From: Acidobacteriota bacterium
Lineage (GTDB): Bacteria; Acidobacteriota; Terriglobia; Terriglobales; Acidobacteriaceae
Assembly: GCA_016196065.1 (NCBI GenBank)
Contig: JACPYL010000015.1
Coordinates: forward strand, 62,001-126,000
DNA: 64,000 nucleotides
Direction: 5' to 3'
Part shown: piece by piece, positions 1 through 8,734 of the stretch
Layout of the letters: every line of letters starts with the position of its first letter
Numbering within the stretch: the first letter of the stretch is position 1
Notes under the pieces: model-generated
What the model was told of the DNA's origin: nothing
What the model saw: the letters and a program-made list of their open reading frames with translations, nothing else
Databases searched by the model: none
Translations under genes and position numbers: made by a program

Positions 1-1127
1 CCTCCGCCATCAGGGCTCACAGGAGGTGGGACAACTTGTGTCGTGATGCTGCCCGCTCCGGTACGCGACAGCGATCCTCCACCTGACATGCTGGGTGGTG
101 GAGGCACCGGAGAGGGATGCACGTCTCCCGTCAATGAACCGCCCCAACTATTGAAATCACGACTGACCTGCGATGGCGGTGGAGCGACCACCACCGGTGC
201 CGGGAGCGCAAGTTTTGGAGTGTCGGAACGGTCGCGCTGGGGCGATGCGACGGGCGGTGCAATCACGTTGGCGGTTTGCGTCAGAGACGAACGCGAGCTC
301 GCCAGATCACGCTGCGCGTCGTTGGTGTTGGGTGTGGGCGCGATGACCGAGGGCGTGATCGACGTTGCTCCGCGCATTCGGTCGCGCTTTACGTCCGGCG
401 CAGGAGCGATCACCGGTGCGTTCACCGTGGGTAAGGAGCGCGTGTTCGTGTGCGAAACTTCCGGCGCGGGCGCGATTACGTTAGCCATCAGGCTGTCCGG
501 CTTGCGCGTCAAAGTGGAGTTTAGTTCCGGCGTGGGAGGCACCACACTCGGTGTCGGCAACGCCGGTGCGGCGAACGACGAGCGCAGGCCTTCGGTCGGA
601 GGTGGTCCTGGTACGGGCTTGATCGCGAGCAGGTTGGCCACAGATGCGTCCGAGCGCGGCAGGTTCAGCTTCGGAGCATCGACCACTTTTTCAGTGGGTG
701 TGCTGCCACGAGCGACCCGGATGGTTTGCGTGCGATGGTGAGATTCCCGGCCTCCCGCGCGTCCTGATTTGCCGGCTTGCGCCCCGCCGGCGTCTTCGGT
801 CTTGGGAAGTTCGTCGCCCGTGTAATAGATGATGTCCCATTTTTGAACGGGTGGAGGCGTGTAGGGCTGCAGACTTGCAATTCGGGCGGGAATTACGATC
901 AATAGAAATACCAGCAATACTTCGAGCGACCACGTGAGCAGCATCCCTCGGTACGGAAACATGCCGATGGGAGCTTCTCCGGCAAGGTGCTTGGGGGACT
1001 TGCTGAGAGCGGGACCGAGAGCAGTCTTGAATTCCTGCCAGGGCGAGGACCATTCCACCAGCAATTTGGGCGGTTCAGGCCATGGCTGCTGGTCAACATT
1101 CTGCGGGATGGTTTCGACTGTACTCAT
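1..1127 (-). CDS. Proline-rich TonB-like single-pass membrane protein (3' end outside window)
   Basis: The frame is open from the ATG at 1127 to the window edge, about 375 residues. The protein has a roughly 60-residue cytoplasmic head, one hydrophobic segment at about residues 62-84 and then a long Pro/Ala/Ser-rich region, the layout of TonB-like energy transducers. Four VIAP motifs recur about every 25 residues near residues 215-290. The start ATG overlaps the stop of the upstream DUF192 gene (ATGA), so it is the last visible gene of the Tad operon. The C-terminal domain that would prove TonB function is outside the window. It could instead be a structural periplasm-spanning protein. Confidence 0.7.
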   Translation of the reverse strand, partial: MSTVETIPQNVDQQPWPEPPKLLVEWSSPWQEFKTALGPALSKSPKHLAGEAPIGMFPYRGMLLTWSLEVLLVFLLIVIPARIASLQPYTPPPVQKWDIIYYTGDELPKTEDAGGAQAGKSGRAGGRESHHRTQTIRVARGSTPTEKVVDAPKLNLPRSDASVANLLAIKPVPGPPPTEGLRSSFAAPALPTPSVVPPTPELNSTLTRKPDSLMANVIAPAPEVSHTNTRSLPTVNAPVIAPAPDVKRDRMRGATSITPSVIAPTPNTNDAQRDLASSRSSLTQTANVIAPPVASPQRDRSDTPKLALPAPVVVAPPPSQVSRDFNSWGGSLTGDVHPSPVPPPPSMSGGGSLSRTGAGSITTQVVPPPVSPDGG

Positions 1128-1522
1128 GCAGCTTCGGTATCGAGCGGACGCTCCATCAGGATATCGACTTGGTCGCCCAAAAGGGTGCCAGAATTGCGAA
1201 TTGTGCCAGTCGGAAGTTCCAGCACTGACGCCGCCAGGACGCGAATTGCCGCCATCCGCCATGGCTTGAGCGACTCTTCCATGTGGATGACGATCCTTTC
1301 GTGGTCCAGATAGAGCACATCAATGGGGAAGCGCATGGCAAATGTGTGGACGCCATGGCACGGCGTAATCCACAAGCCCTGGCCGGGGCGGAAACGTGAG
1401 GCGTCAGTTGCCATCAGGCCGCGAAAACGGGTCCAGTGGGTTCGCGCGACCAGTAATTCGGTCGCGAGATAAGTACTGCGTGTACGGTTGAAAGCGTATC
1501 CCGAAGGCCCGTGGGCGGGCAT
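1124..1522 (-). CDS. DUF192 family protein
   Basis: This 132-residue protein matches the DUF192 pattern: an RTHWTRFRGLM stretch, a central GLWITPCHGVHTFAMRFPID block and a late LELPTGT motif. The family has no settled biochemical role and is often found beside secretion or pilus genes. ATG 1522 is preferred over GTG 1528 because GAGGAG lies five bases upstream of the ATG. It follows TadC in the Tad operon and its stop overlaps the start of the TonB-like gene. No signal peptide is obvious from this start. Confidence 0.85.
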   Translation of the reverse strand: MPAHGPSGYAFNRTRSTYLATELLVARTHWTRFRGLMATDASRFRPGQGLWITPCHGVHTFAMRFPIDVLYLDHERIVIHMEESLKPWRMAAIRVLAASVLELPTGTIRNSGTLLGDQVDILMERPLDTEAA

Positions 1523-1551
1523 GACCACTCCTCAACTTCGAACCGGATTCA

Positions 1552-2457
1552 CTACTTCCCGCCGGAAATGGGACCGAGTAAGTGTATCAACTGAATAACA
1601 GCCGGCCCCACGGTGACGAAAATCAGGGAGGGCAGCACAAACAGGACCAGGGGAATGATCATTTTAACAGTGGTCTTGGCAGCCTGTTCTTCGGCTCGCT
1701 GACGGCGCTCGGTCCGCAGCGAATCGGAATGGACCCGCAGCGCCTGGGCGACGCTGGTTCCGAATCGATCCGTCTGAATCAAGGTACCCACCAAACCGCG
1801 GACATCGTCCACTCCCGTGCGAGCGGCGAGGTTTCTGAGCGCTTCGGCACGTGGCTTACCAGCACGGGTCTCTAGGTTGAAGAGATGAAATTCGGAGCTG
1901 AGTTCGGGGTGCGCGTGCTGCAGGTCATCGCCAACGCGCAACATGGCCTGGTCGAGGGCGAGTCCAGCCTCCACGCAGATCACGGTCAAGTCGAGCGCAT
2001 CGGGTAGTCCCAGTCGAATTCGGCGCTGCCGTTCTCTCAGGGCCCGTTTCAAGTAGAAACGCGGCAGGAAAAAGCCGAACGCTGGAATTCCAACCAGCAA
2101 GAGCAACGAATCAACCCCAGAGAATACAAGCACGCCCGCCAGACCAAGAATCGCAAACAGAATTCTTGCCCCGAAGTAAAAACGGACATGACGGGCATCG
2201 CGATATCCGGCTTGAATCAACCAGGCTTGCGTTTGGGAAACGTCGGTAGGAGTAACCGGAAGCGCGCGACTGATCGGATCAAGCGCCTGCTGAATCCGTT
2301 CCCGTATGGCAGGCTTCTCTTCTTTTTTTGGCCGCTGCCATCCGATTTCACGAAGACGTGAACCCAGCACCGACGACGGCGCCATGGTCGCAGCGCCGAA
2401 AGCGAACACCACCACTACGATGGTGAAAAAAATCAGAATGGAGAGGGCCCAAATCAT
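1552..2457 (-). CDS. tadC: Tad pilus assembly inner-membrane protein TadC
   Basis: This 301-residue protein has an N-terminal membrane helix, a central helix pair and a cytoplasmic T2SF domain (around GLPDALDLTVICVEAGLALD), ending in C-terminal membrane segments. TadC and TadB form the inner-membrane platform on which the CpaF ATPase drives Flp pilus assembly. It starts 3 bp after the tadB stop, which implies translational coupling. Its length and its place after tadB fit the family. Confidence 0.92.
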   Translation of the reverse strand: MIWALSILIFFTIVVVVFAFGAATMAPSSVLGSRLREIGWQRPKKEEKPAIRERIQQALDPISRALPVTPTDVSQTQAWLIQAGYRDARHVRFYFGARILFAILGLAGVLVFSGVDSLLLLVGIPAFGFFLPRFYLKRALRERQRRIRLGLPDALDLTVICVEAGLALDQAMLRVGDDLQHAHPELSSEFHLFNLETRAGKPRAEALRNLAARTGVDDVRGLVGTLIQTDRFGTSVAQALRVHSDSLRTERRQRAEEQAAKTTVKMIIPLVLFVLPSLIFVTVGPAVIQLIHLLGPISGGK

Positions 2458-2460
2458 GAA

Positions 2461-3423
2461 TCAGACCTGAATCCTGATGATCTTGCGGATCACAAAATAA
2501 CCGAGCGTCTGGAGCGTGATGCCGCCCACGATGAGGGCGTGACCCAGGGGATCCGTGAATAGCGGCTGAATGAAGCTCGGGTTCATGACCACCATCACGA
2601 CCACAATCGTCGGAGGCAATGCCATCAAGAGCACCATGGTCAGACGTCCCTGCGCAGTGTGCACGCGAACCTGGCGCAGAATCTTGAATCGTTCCCGGAT
2701 CACATAAGAAAGATTGTCGAGAATTTCCGCCAGGTTGCCTCCGGTCTCGCGCTGCAACATCACGGCGGTCACGAAAAACTTCACGTCCACGAGTGGAATG
2801 CGTTCGGCAAGATTGATGAGCGCGTCGCGGACCGGAAGTCCGAACTTTTGTTCCTCAAAGAGCTGGCGAAATTCTCCGGCGACTGGCTCCGAGACTTCGC
2901 TGGCGATCAGTTCCAACGCAGTCGTAAAGGCGTGCCCGGCCCGGACAGCGCGAGCCAAAGTATCGATGGCTTCCGGAAACTTTTCTTCAAATTGTTGAAA
3001 CCGTTTGGCGCGCCGGTGCGAAGCATAAGCGTAGGGAATGAAGAATCCGAGGATAAGCCCGGCCCATCCGAAGAATGGATTTCGGCCAGCGACCATAAAA
3101 CCCAGCCCGAAAAAAATGGCCGACCCGATGCAGAACACCAGGAAATTTCCGGCTCGAACATTCACTTCGCCCTGTGTGAGCATCTTCTGGAGAATCGTCA
3201 CGCGTTCGGAGCGGCGGAGAAAAGTATCGAAGGCCGGGATGCGGCTCAGCATCTCGTCGCGCAGGAGTTTCACGTCGACCGGCGCTTCGTCCGGTTTTTG
3301 TGTAGAGGAGAGCCGGTCGCGAAGGGTGCGGGCTTGCGATTGGCGCTGGTCGAGCAGACTCAAGACAGCAAATACTCCCAGAGTTACGACCAGGAATACC
3401 AGGAGAGCGATGGCGATCTGCAT
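2461..3423 (-). CDS. tadB: Tad pilus assembly inner-membrane protein TadB
   Basis: This 320-residue platform protein has an N-terminal membrane helix, a further membrane pair near residues 95-130, and a T2SF domain with FPEAIDTLARAVRAGHAFTTAL, typical of TadB/GspF proteins. A C-terminal hydrophobic segment follows. It lies 3 bp downstream of cpaF and 3 bp upstream of tadC. It is expected to pair with TadC and contact CpaF at the cytoplasmic membrane. Confidence 0.93.
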   Translation of the reverse strand: MQIAIALLVFLVVTLGVFAVLSLLDQRQSQARTLRDRLSSTQKPDEAPVDVKLLRDEMLSRIPAFDTFLRRSERVTILQKMLTQGEVNVRAGNFLVFCIGSAIFFGLGFMVAGRNPFFGWAGLILGFFIPYAYASHRRAKRFQQFEEKFPEAIDTLARAVRAGHAFTTALELIASEVSEPVAGEFRQLFEEQKFGLPVRDALINLAERIPLVDVKFFVTAVMLQRETGGNLAEILDNLSYVIRERFKILRQVRVHTAQGRLTMVLLMALPPTIVVVMVVMNPSFIQPLFTDPLGHALIVGGITLQTLGYFVIRKIIRIQV

Positions 3424-3426
3424 GGG

Positions 3427-4722
3427 CTAGACCTCCATCCGCGACTCGAACATGGAAGCGGGGAAGCGGCAGCCCGCCGTGGCCAACCGTTCCGCGAAGC
3501 GGGGCCGGATGCCGGTTGCACGGAACGCCCCGCGAACGCGGCCAGTTTCGTCGATCCCGACACGCTCAAAGACGAAGATATCCTGCATCGAGATAACGTC
3601 GGATTCCAGGCCGGTAATTTCTGAAACGGTAAGAATCTTACGGGTGCCATCGGAGAGGCGCGCCACCTGCACCACGGCGTGAATCGCGGCTGCGACTTGC
3701 TGCCGAACCGCGCGCTCCGGAATGTTCAGGTTGGCCATCGCGACCATATTTTCGATACGAGCCAGGGCGTCGCGCTGGGAGTTCGCGTGTACGGTGGTCA
3801 GCGATCCTTCGTGGCCAGTGTTCATGGCCTGCAGCATGTCGAAGGCTTCTTCACCGCGCACCTCGCCCACCACAATGCGGTCGGGACGCATGCGCAAACT
3901 GTTGATCACAAGCTGGCGCTGCCGTACTGCACCCTTGCCTTCAATGTTCGGTGGTCGCGTTTCCAGGCGAACAACGTGTTCCTGCTTGAGTTGCAATTCG
4001 GCCGCGTCTTCGATTGTGACGATGCGATCGGAGTTCGGAATATATCCCGAGAGCACGTTGAGAAGCGTCGTCTTGCCTGCGCCGGTGCCGCCCGAGATGA
4101 GCAGGTTCAGCTTGCCCTTGACCATGGCTGACATCAGTTCCAGCATGGGCTCGCTCATGGTCTTGTTATCGAGCATGTTGCGCGCGGTGACTGGATCGCG
4201 TCCGAAACGGCGAATGGAAAGGCACGGTCCGTCGAGTGCCAGCGGCGGGATGATGGCGTTTACACGCGAGCCGTCAGCGAGACGAGCGTCCACCATCGGC
4301 GAAGATTCGTCGACCCGGCGGCCGATCCGCGACACGATGCGATCAATGATCTGCATCAAGTGCTGATTGTCTTTGAAGGAGAAGCTGGTCAATTCCAGTT
4401 TGCCGGCACGCTCCACGTACACACGATCGAAACGATTGACCAGGATGTCGGAAACCGTGTTGTCCTTGAGCAAGGGCTCGAGGGGGCCGAGTCCGAAGAT
4501 CTCGTCCAGAATTTCGCGGCTCAGGCGTTCGCGTTCGGCGAAGCTGAGAGGAACGGCTTCGCTGTTGACCGAATTACGAATCAGTACGAGAACTTCTTCG
4601 CGCGCGGAGTCCCCCTGGCTTCGCCCCAACTTCTCGAGGTCGAGCCGGTCCAGGATCTTCCGGTGCAGGTCGGCTTTGACCTGCTGGTATTCACTTCGCT
4701 CGAAGGCTTGCAGATTCGCCAT
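3427..4722 (-). CDS. cpaF: Tad secretion ATPase CpaF/TadA
   Basis: This 431-residue VirB11-type hexameric ATPase powers Flp pilus assembly. A Walker A motif [12 protein letters not shown], an Asp box ([11 protein letters not shown]) and the His-box region ([12 protein letters not shown]) are all visible. The N-terminal all-alpha domain ends at about residue 90, before the nucleotide-binding core. It sits between cpaE and tadB with 5 bp and 3 bp gaps. Length and motifs are normal for the family. Confidence 0.96.
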   Translation of the reverse strand: MANLQAFERSEYQQVKADLHRKILDRLDLEKLGRSQGDSAREEVLVLIRNSVNSEAVPLSFAERERLSREILDEIFGLGPLEPLLKDNTVSDILVNRFDRVYVERAGKLELTSFSFKDNQHLMQIIDRIVSRIGRRVDESSPMVDARLADGSRVNAIIPPLALDGPCLSIRRFGRDPVTARNMLDNKTMSEPMLELMSAMVKGKLNLLISGGTGAGKTTLLNVLSGYIPNSDRIVTIEDAAELQLKQEHVVRLETRPPNIEGKGAVRQRQLVINSLRMRPDRIVVGEVRGEEAFDMLQAMNTGHEGSLTTVHANSQRDALARIENMVAMANLNIPERAVRQQVAAAIHAVVQVARLSDGTRKILTVSEITGLESDVISMQDIFVFERVGIDETGRVRGAFRATGIRPRFAERLATAGCRFPASMFESRMEV

Positions 4723-4727
4723 GTTTG

Positions 4728-5900
4728 CTAGACCGTTTTAAATAAAGACCACGCCGTGCGCTTTGTTTCCGGATCGTCTTTGGTGAGATGCTCTGCCAGT
4801 CCGTAAATAGATCGCGCTATTTCTGTGTTGCTTTGCTGGATCACAGGGACGCCGCGGTCAATGGCCGCCGAGACCGCGAAGTATTGATTCGGGATGCGCC
4901 AGAGAACAGGCGCACCAATCGCAGCCTCTGTTTCTGCTTCGTTGAAGCCAGAGACTTTGCGATAGCGGTTCAGCACCAGCGCGAAACGATCGCGTGAACC
5001 GGTTTCACCCAGATATTGGGCGACGCGTCCGGCACTCCAAAGCGATGCGACGTCGGCATGTGCTACCAACAAGACCTTTTCCGATAAGTTGCTCACCAGC
5101 CGTGTGGCACTATCAAGCCGCGAGGATGCGTCGACGACGATGTAGCGAAACAGTCCCGCCATGGTGTCGAACAGGCGCGCAAAGTCGGATGCAGAAGGTT
5201 CGATGGGCGCTGGAGCAGCGGCTCCCGCGAGCAATTGCAATCCGCCCGGATGCCGCGCCATAAAACTATCCAGCAGAGAAGAGTCCAAGCGGTGGAGGTT
5301 TGTGACCGCGTCCGTAACCGTGAATGTCGGTTTGATATTCAGATGAAGGGCGCAGTGGCCGAGCGGCGCCAGGTCCACCAAGGCGATGCTATGTTGCAGC
5401 GATTGCAGAGCGAGTGCCAGATTGACCGCCACGGTCGTGGCGCCGCTTCCACCCTTGGCATTGACGATGGTCAGAATCTTTCCGCGTGAAGTTTCGCGAC
5501 CAGGCTTGCGGCGCATCGACGTCTGGCGAACAAAGGCTTCCAGGAGATCGGTGGTAGTGGTGGGACGCTCGATATACTCGCGTGCTCCCGCCCGCATGGC
5601 GCTGACAATCAACTGGGAGTTGGACATGCTTCCGATGGCAAACACGGCCGCATCTGGAAGTTCCTGGTGCAGAAGTTCGATCGCCCGGAGAGCGGCCGAC
5701 GTGCCGTCCGTAGCGATATCGACGAGAATCACATGGGGAGCAAAAGATTGGGTTCTCCGAATGACACTGTCAGTGGCTGCGACCGGCAAATGGCTCTGAC
5801 TGCACACGGTGCGCGCCACGCTAGTCCCATCCACCAGGACCTGGAGCACAGCCCGCTGGTCATTGTCGGTGGCAAAGACGGCTACGGACAACTCGGGCAT
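4728..5900 (-). CDS. cpaE: Pilus assembly protein CpaE/TadZ (receiver-like plus MinD-like ATPase)
   Basis: This 390-residue protein has an N-terminal receiver-like domain (residues about 1-125; its phospho-acceptor could be the Asp in [11 protein letters not shown]) followed by a ParA/MinD-type ATPase. The deviant Walker A reads [14 protein letters not shown]. TadZ/CpaE proteins localise the Tad machine, often at a cell pole. The gene is 5 bp upstream of cpaF and about 60 bp downstream of the secretin gene. The family assignment rests on the domain order and the operon. Confidence 0.92.
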   Translation of the reverse strand: MPELSVAVFATDNDQRAVLQVLVDGTSVARTVCSQSHLPVAATDSVIRRTQSFAPHVILVDIATDGTSAALRAIELLHQELPDAAVFAIGSMSNSQLIVSAMRAGAREYIERPTTTTDLLEAFVRQTSMRRKPGRETSRGKILTIVNAKGGSGATTVAVNLALALQSLQHSIALVDLAPLGHCALHLNIKPTFTVTDAVTNLHRLDSSLLDSFMARHPGGLQLLAGAAAPAPIEPSASDFARLFDTMAGLFRYIVVDASSRLDSATRLVSNLSEKVLLVAHADVASLWSAGRVAQYLGETGSRDRFALVLNRYRKVSGFNEAETEAAIGAPVLWRIPNQYFAVSAAIDRGVPVIQQSNTEIARSIYGLAEHLTKDDPETKRTAWSLFKTV

Positions 5901-5961
5901 AACTCGACCTTACCACCTTCCCCTAGATTCGTTTCCCACAGCGTCGCGGCTCAGAAAACGC

Positions 5962-7413
5962 CTATTTCTTTGTGCCTTCCGGCTTCTTGCTGTCAAAGCT
6001 TTCTTTATCCAAGAGCGGCTGCGGATTGACCGGCGTTGCGGGCGACTGAGAACTCGGAGATACCCGTCGCGCCGTACACACCACCATCAACTCACCCCGG
6101 CTCTTCTGAATGCTCTTACTCTTGAAAAAATTGCCCAGCACAGGGACGTCTCCCAGCCATGGAACTTTGCTGGTGATGTTGGTCAGGCGGTTGTCAATTA
6201 ATCCGGCAATGACGAAACTCTGGCCGTCCTGCAGTTCAAATTCGGTGTCTGCCTTGCGCGTGCTGATGGCGGGTACGGTGGTTCCGGCGACGGTCACGGA
6301 GTTCGTAAAGTCCAGCGTGCTGACCTCTGGCACAACCCGCAAATGGATATTTCCGTTGGGCTGAATTATCGGAGTGAATTTCAGGCGCACGCCAAATTCG
6401 CGGAACTGGATCGTCACAGTGGACAATCCTTGCGCGCTCGGCTGTGCCACGGGGAAGGGAAATTCTCCGCCGGCCAGAAAACTTGCTTCCTTGCCATTGA
6501 CGGCGATCAAATTCGGCTCGGCTAGTATCTGCAGCAGGTTCTTTTGCTGCAGAGCGCGGATGACAGCTCCGATGTTGATGTCGGTGCGCGCGATAAACAG
6601 GTTGAGAAAATCGTTGACGCGAGTAACGGGTGGAGTCAGCGTCGTGGTCGTTGTCTGGGTGTTGCCGTTGGTCACAGTTGTTTGGGCAGTGTTGCTGATA
6701 CCAAGGCCGCCAAATTGACCCGTCTGGCTGAGGCCGACGGTGTTGCCCAGTCCCGGCATGAATAAATTGGCGCCAAGTTGGACTACCGCAGACCGATCGA
6801 CCTCGGCGAATTTCACTTCCAGAAGAACTTCCTGCGCTCCGACCGGGCCGAAGCTCAATACGTTGACGACATTCTTAGAATAGGCGGATGCGATCGCGCC
6901 GGCGTGCTTGGAGACATCTTCGGTCGTGACATGTCCAGAGAGCACGATCGCCGAGCGCGAAGGCGTGACGCTAATTTGTTCGTCCGGGAAAAGCCGGTGC
7001 ACTTCTTCGGCGGCGGCAGTCACGTCGACATCGACCCGCAGATCAAAACTCTGGGAGCGTTCCGCCTCGTCCCAGATCATGAGCGAAATTTCTCCTGGCG
7101 CAAGTCCATTGACGAGCACTTGATTCGGCGTCACCACCAGGGCGTCAGCGACGGCGGGATCGGTGACAGAAACGCGTTTCAACCGCTCCGTGGTGTTAAT
7201 CAGCAATGATTTGCCCACCATCACCCGTAGCGGGGCGGCCCCAGGCGTTGCCTGCGTGGAAGTTTCGGCTGCCGGAGTCGAGACTTGGGAAGTGGCCGCA
7301 TTTCCCGGGGCGGCCGCAGGGGCGCTCTGTGAACCGGCGGACTCTGTGGCAAGCGCCAACACGGGTGCGATGCACAGGATCACAGCGCCTGCGAGCAGCG
7401 TGAACACTTTCAT
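5962..7413 (-). CDS. cpaC: Tad outer-membrane secretin CpaC/RcpA
   Basis: From ATG 7413 (GGAGAGG just upstream) the protein has 483 residues and begins with a signal peptide, KVFTLLAGAVILCIAPVLALA. The longer open frame upstream of this ATG lacks protein-like sequence. A pilus-specific N-terminal domain (VGKSLLINTTERLKRVSV), a BON-like segment and a C-terminal secretin domain (VPWLGDVPVLGNFF) follow. It forms the outer-membrane channel for the Flp pilus. A Thr/Asn/Gln-rich stretch near residues 225-255 is probably a surface loop. Confidence 0.94.
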   Translation of the reverse strand: MKVFTLLAGAVILCIAPVLALATESAGSQSAPAAAPGNAATSQVSTPAAETSTQATPGAAPLRVMVGKSLLINTTERLKRVSVTDPAVADALVVTPNQVLVNGLAPGEISLMIWDEAERSQSFDLRVDVDVTAAAEEVHRLFPDEQISVTPSRSAIVLSGHVTTEDVSKHAGAIASAYSKNVVNVLSFGPVGAQEVLLEVKFAEVDRSAVVQLGANLFMPGLGNTVGLSQTGQFGGLGISNTAQTTVTNGNTQTTTTTLTPPVTRVNDFLNLFIARTDINIGAVIRALQQKNLLQILAEPNLIAVNGKEASFLAGGEFPFPVAQPSAQGLSTVTIQFREFGVRLKFTPIIQPNGNIHLRVVPEVSTLDFTNSVTVAGTTVPAISTRKADTEFELQDGQSFVIAGLIDNRLTNITSKVPWLGDVPVLGNFFKSKSIQKSRGELMVVCTARRVSPSSQSPATPVNPQPLLDKESFDSKKPEGTKK

Positions 7414-7492
7414 GAATTCGAACCTCTCCGACGACTCGAGCACTGGCCCTGCATGCGAATCTGAATCTCTAAAATCAACTGCGCCCTCCGGC

Positions 7493-8326
7493 TCAGAACT
7501 TGGTTTCATCCCGTTTGCTGCCACGAATCGTCTCCACTTGGTAGCTGGAAGGCTGTACCACTGTGACCGGTATCGTTTGCTTGTGAGTCTTGGGTTGCTT
7601 GCTCTGTGAACTCGCCGGCGGTGCGCCTCCCGGATATAAAGAACTGGCACGAGTGACGGTCACTTCTGCTTTTTTCAGGTCGAGCGGGTTGCGCAATGCC
7701 AATTGGATGCGCCCTTCCTGCGAGGCCAACGTTAACCTTTGTCCGTCGTCGGGCGAAACCAGCAGGGTGATTACCGACGCCGTCGTAGCGTCTCCGTTGG
7801 CATTGCGTTCCAGATTCTTGCCGACAGCGATCACGGCAACGTTTTCCAGAACAGTAGTTGTCTGCCGATCATTATTCCCTTGATTGCCGGTCGCGAGAAC
7901 ATCCACGCGCGAACCAGGCTGCACGAACCCCGCCACCGAAACAACGTCGTTGACGCGGACCGAAACAGCGCGCATGCCCTGCGGAATTAACGACGGCAAA
8001 CCAGATCCACCCTTTTCGGCAGCCAGTTTGCCCGGCAAGATGAATTCGCCCTTGCTGACGGGAAGAACAATTCCGCGGCCGGTAACTTGCGCCGTCTTGC
8101 CATAGGCGCCGTGAGGTACTACGGATTGTGGAAACCGAGCCAGGCGGATGTCGCGTTCCTCCAACTTGGCGCCCACTTGGAGGTCATTCGCTGCCACCAC
8201 CACGTCCACGCCAGGCTCGTTGTTCGCACTCGAGGAATTCAGCAGGCGGTTGTAAACCGTATAGCTGACCAGCAGGCCTAAGGCCAAGGCCAAGCCTCCG
8301 ATCATAAGCAATCGACTTCGGTTCAT
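7493..8326 (-). CDS. cpaB: Flp pilus assembly protein CpaB/RcpC
   Basis: This 277-residue protein has an N-terminal membrane anchor (LLMIGGLALALGLLVSYTVY), an SAF domain (VVVAANDLQVGAKLEERDIRL) and the RcpC core (VNDVVSVAGFVQPGSRVDVLAT). CpaB proteins act in the periplasm with the secretin. It lies between the pilin gene and cpaC. The Ser/Gln/Lys-rich tail after residue 240 is probably unstructured. Confidence 0.92.
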   Translation of the reverse strand: MNRSRLLMIGGLALALGLLVSYTVYNRLLNSSSANNEPGVDVVVAANDLQVGAKLEERDIRLARFPQSVVPHGAYGKTAQVTGRGIVLPVSKGEFILPGKLAAEKGGSGLPSLIPQGMRAVSVRVNDVVSVAGFVQPGSRVDVLATGNQGNNDRQTTTVLENVAVIAVGKNLERNANGDATTASVITLLVSPDDGQRLTLASQEGRIQLALRNPLDLKKAEVTVTRASSLYPGGAPPASSQSKQPKTHKQTIPVTVVQPSSYQVETIRGSKRDETKF

Positions 8327-8404
8327 TCCTTATCCTTCCGGGCTGATCCCGGACCTATTCACCAAACGCTTTAGGCCGACCTCTTTGTACCGTGTTGCTC
8401 GGTG

Positions 8405-8572
8405 CTACTGCGAGATCCCGCTGGCGACGGAAGAAAATACATTGTTGGCGTTGCCGCCAATCAGGCGAACCGTGCCAATGACGATCACCAGGATCACGGC
8501 CAACATTACGGCGTATTCCGCAATGTCTTGTCCTTCTTCGTTCCGCCACAACAGGTTGGCTAGGTATGTCAT
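8405..8572 (-). CDS. flp: Flp/Fap type IVb pilin
   Basis: This 55-residue open frame encodes a Flp pilin. A short charged leader, LLWRNEEGQDIAEYAVML, is followed by one hydrophobic helix (LAVILVIVIGTVRLIGG). The EEGQ-DIAEYAV stretch carries the prepilin cleavage site after Gly and the mature Glu at about +5. GGAGG lies about seven bases upstream of the ATG. It is the first gene of the Tad operon and the probable major structural subunit. No prepilin peptidase gene is visible in the window. Confidence 0.93.
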   Translation of the reverse strand: MTYLANLLWRNEEGQDIAEYAVMLAVILVIVIGTVRLIGGNANNVFSSVASGISQ

Positions 8573-8646
8573 TCATATCCTCCAGATGGTTTCCACAAAT
8601 CCACAATTGTAAAGAAGTTGTCGTTCTGAGCCCCCGGGTCAAATGG

Positions 8647-8664
8647 CACCCGTCTGGACGGGTG
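8647..8664. promoter_or_regulatory. Inverted repeat in the flp leader
   Basis: CACCCGTC-TG-GACGGGTG is a perfect 8-bp inverted repeat in the gap between the upstream membrane-protein gene and flp. No T-run follows on the minus strand, so a factor-independent terminator is unlikely. It could be an operator or an mRNA hairpin for pilin expression. The function is inferred only from position. Confidence 0.4.
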
Positions 8665-8734
8665 TAGTTTCGCAGATTCGGGAGTCTCTGGTACACATTT
8701 TTTCACTTTTTGCCCTTGCAGAGTAGATATTGGA

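Noticed and set aside
43-741. A 232-codon plus-strand open frame
   Set aside because: It is the reverse of the Pro-rich minus-strand gene at 1-1127 and has no family resemblance.
2659-3624. A 321-codon plus-strand open frame
   Set aside because: It lies over tadB and cpaF, both recognised on the minus strand; composition is shadow-like.
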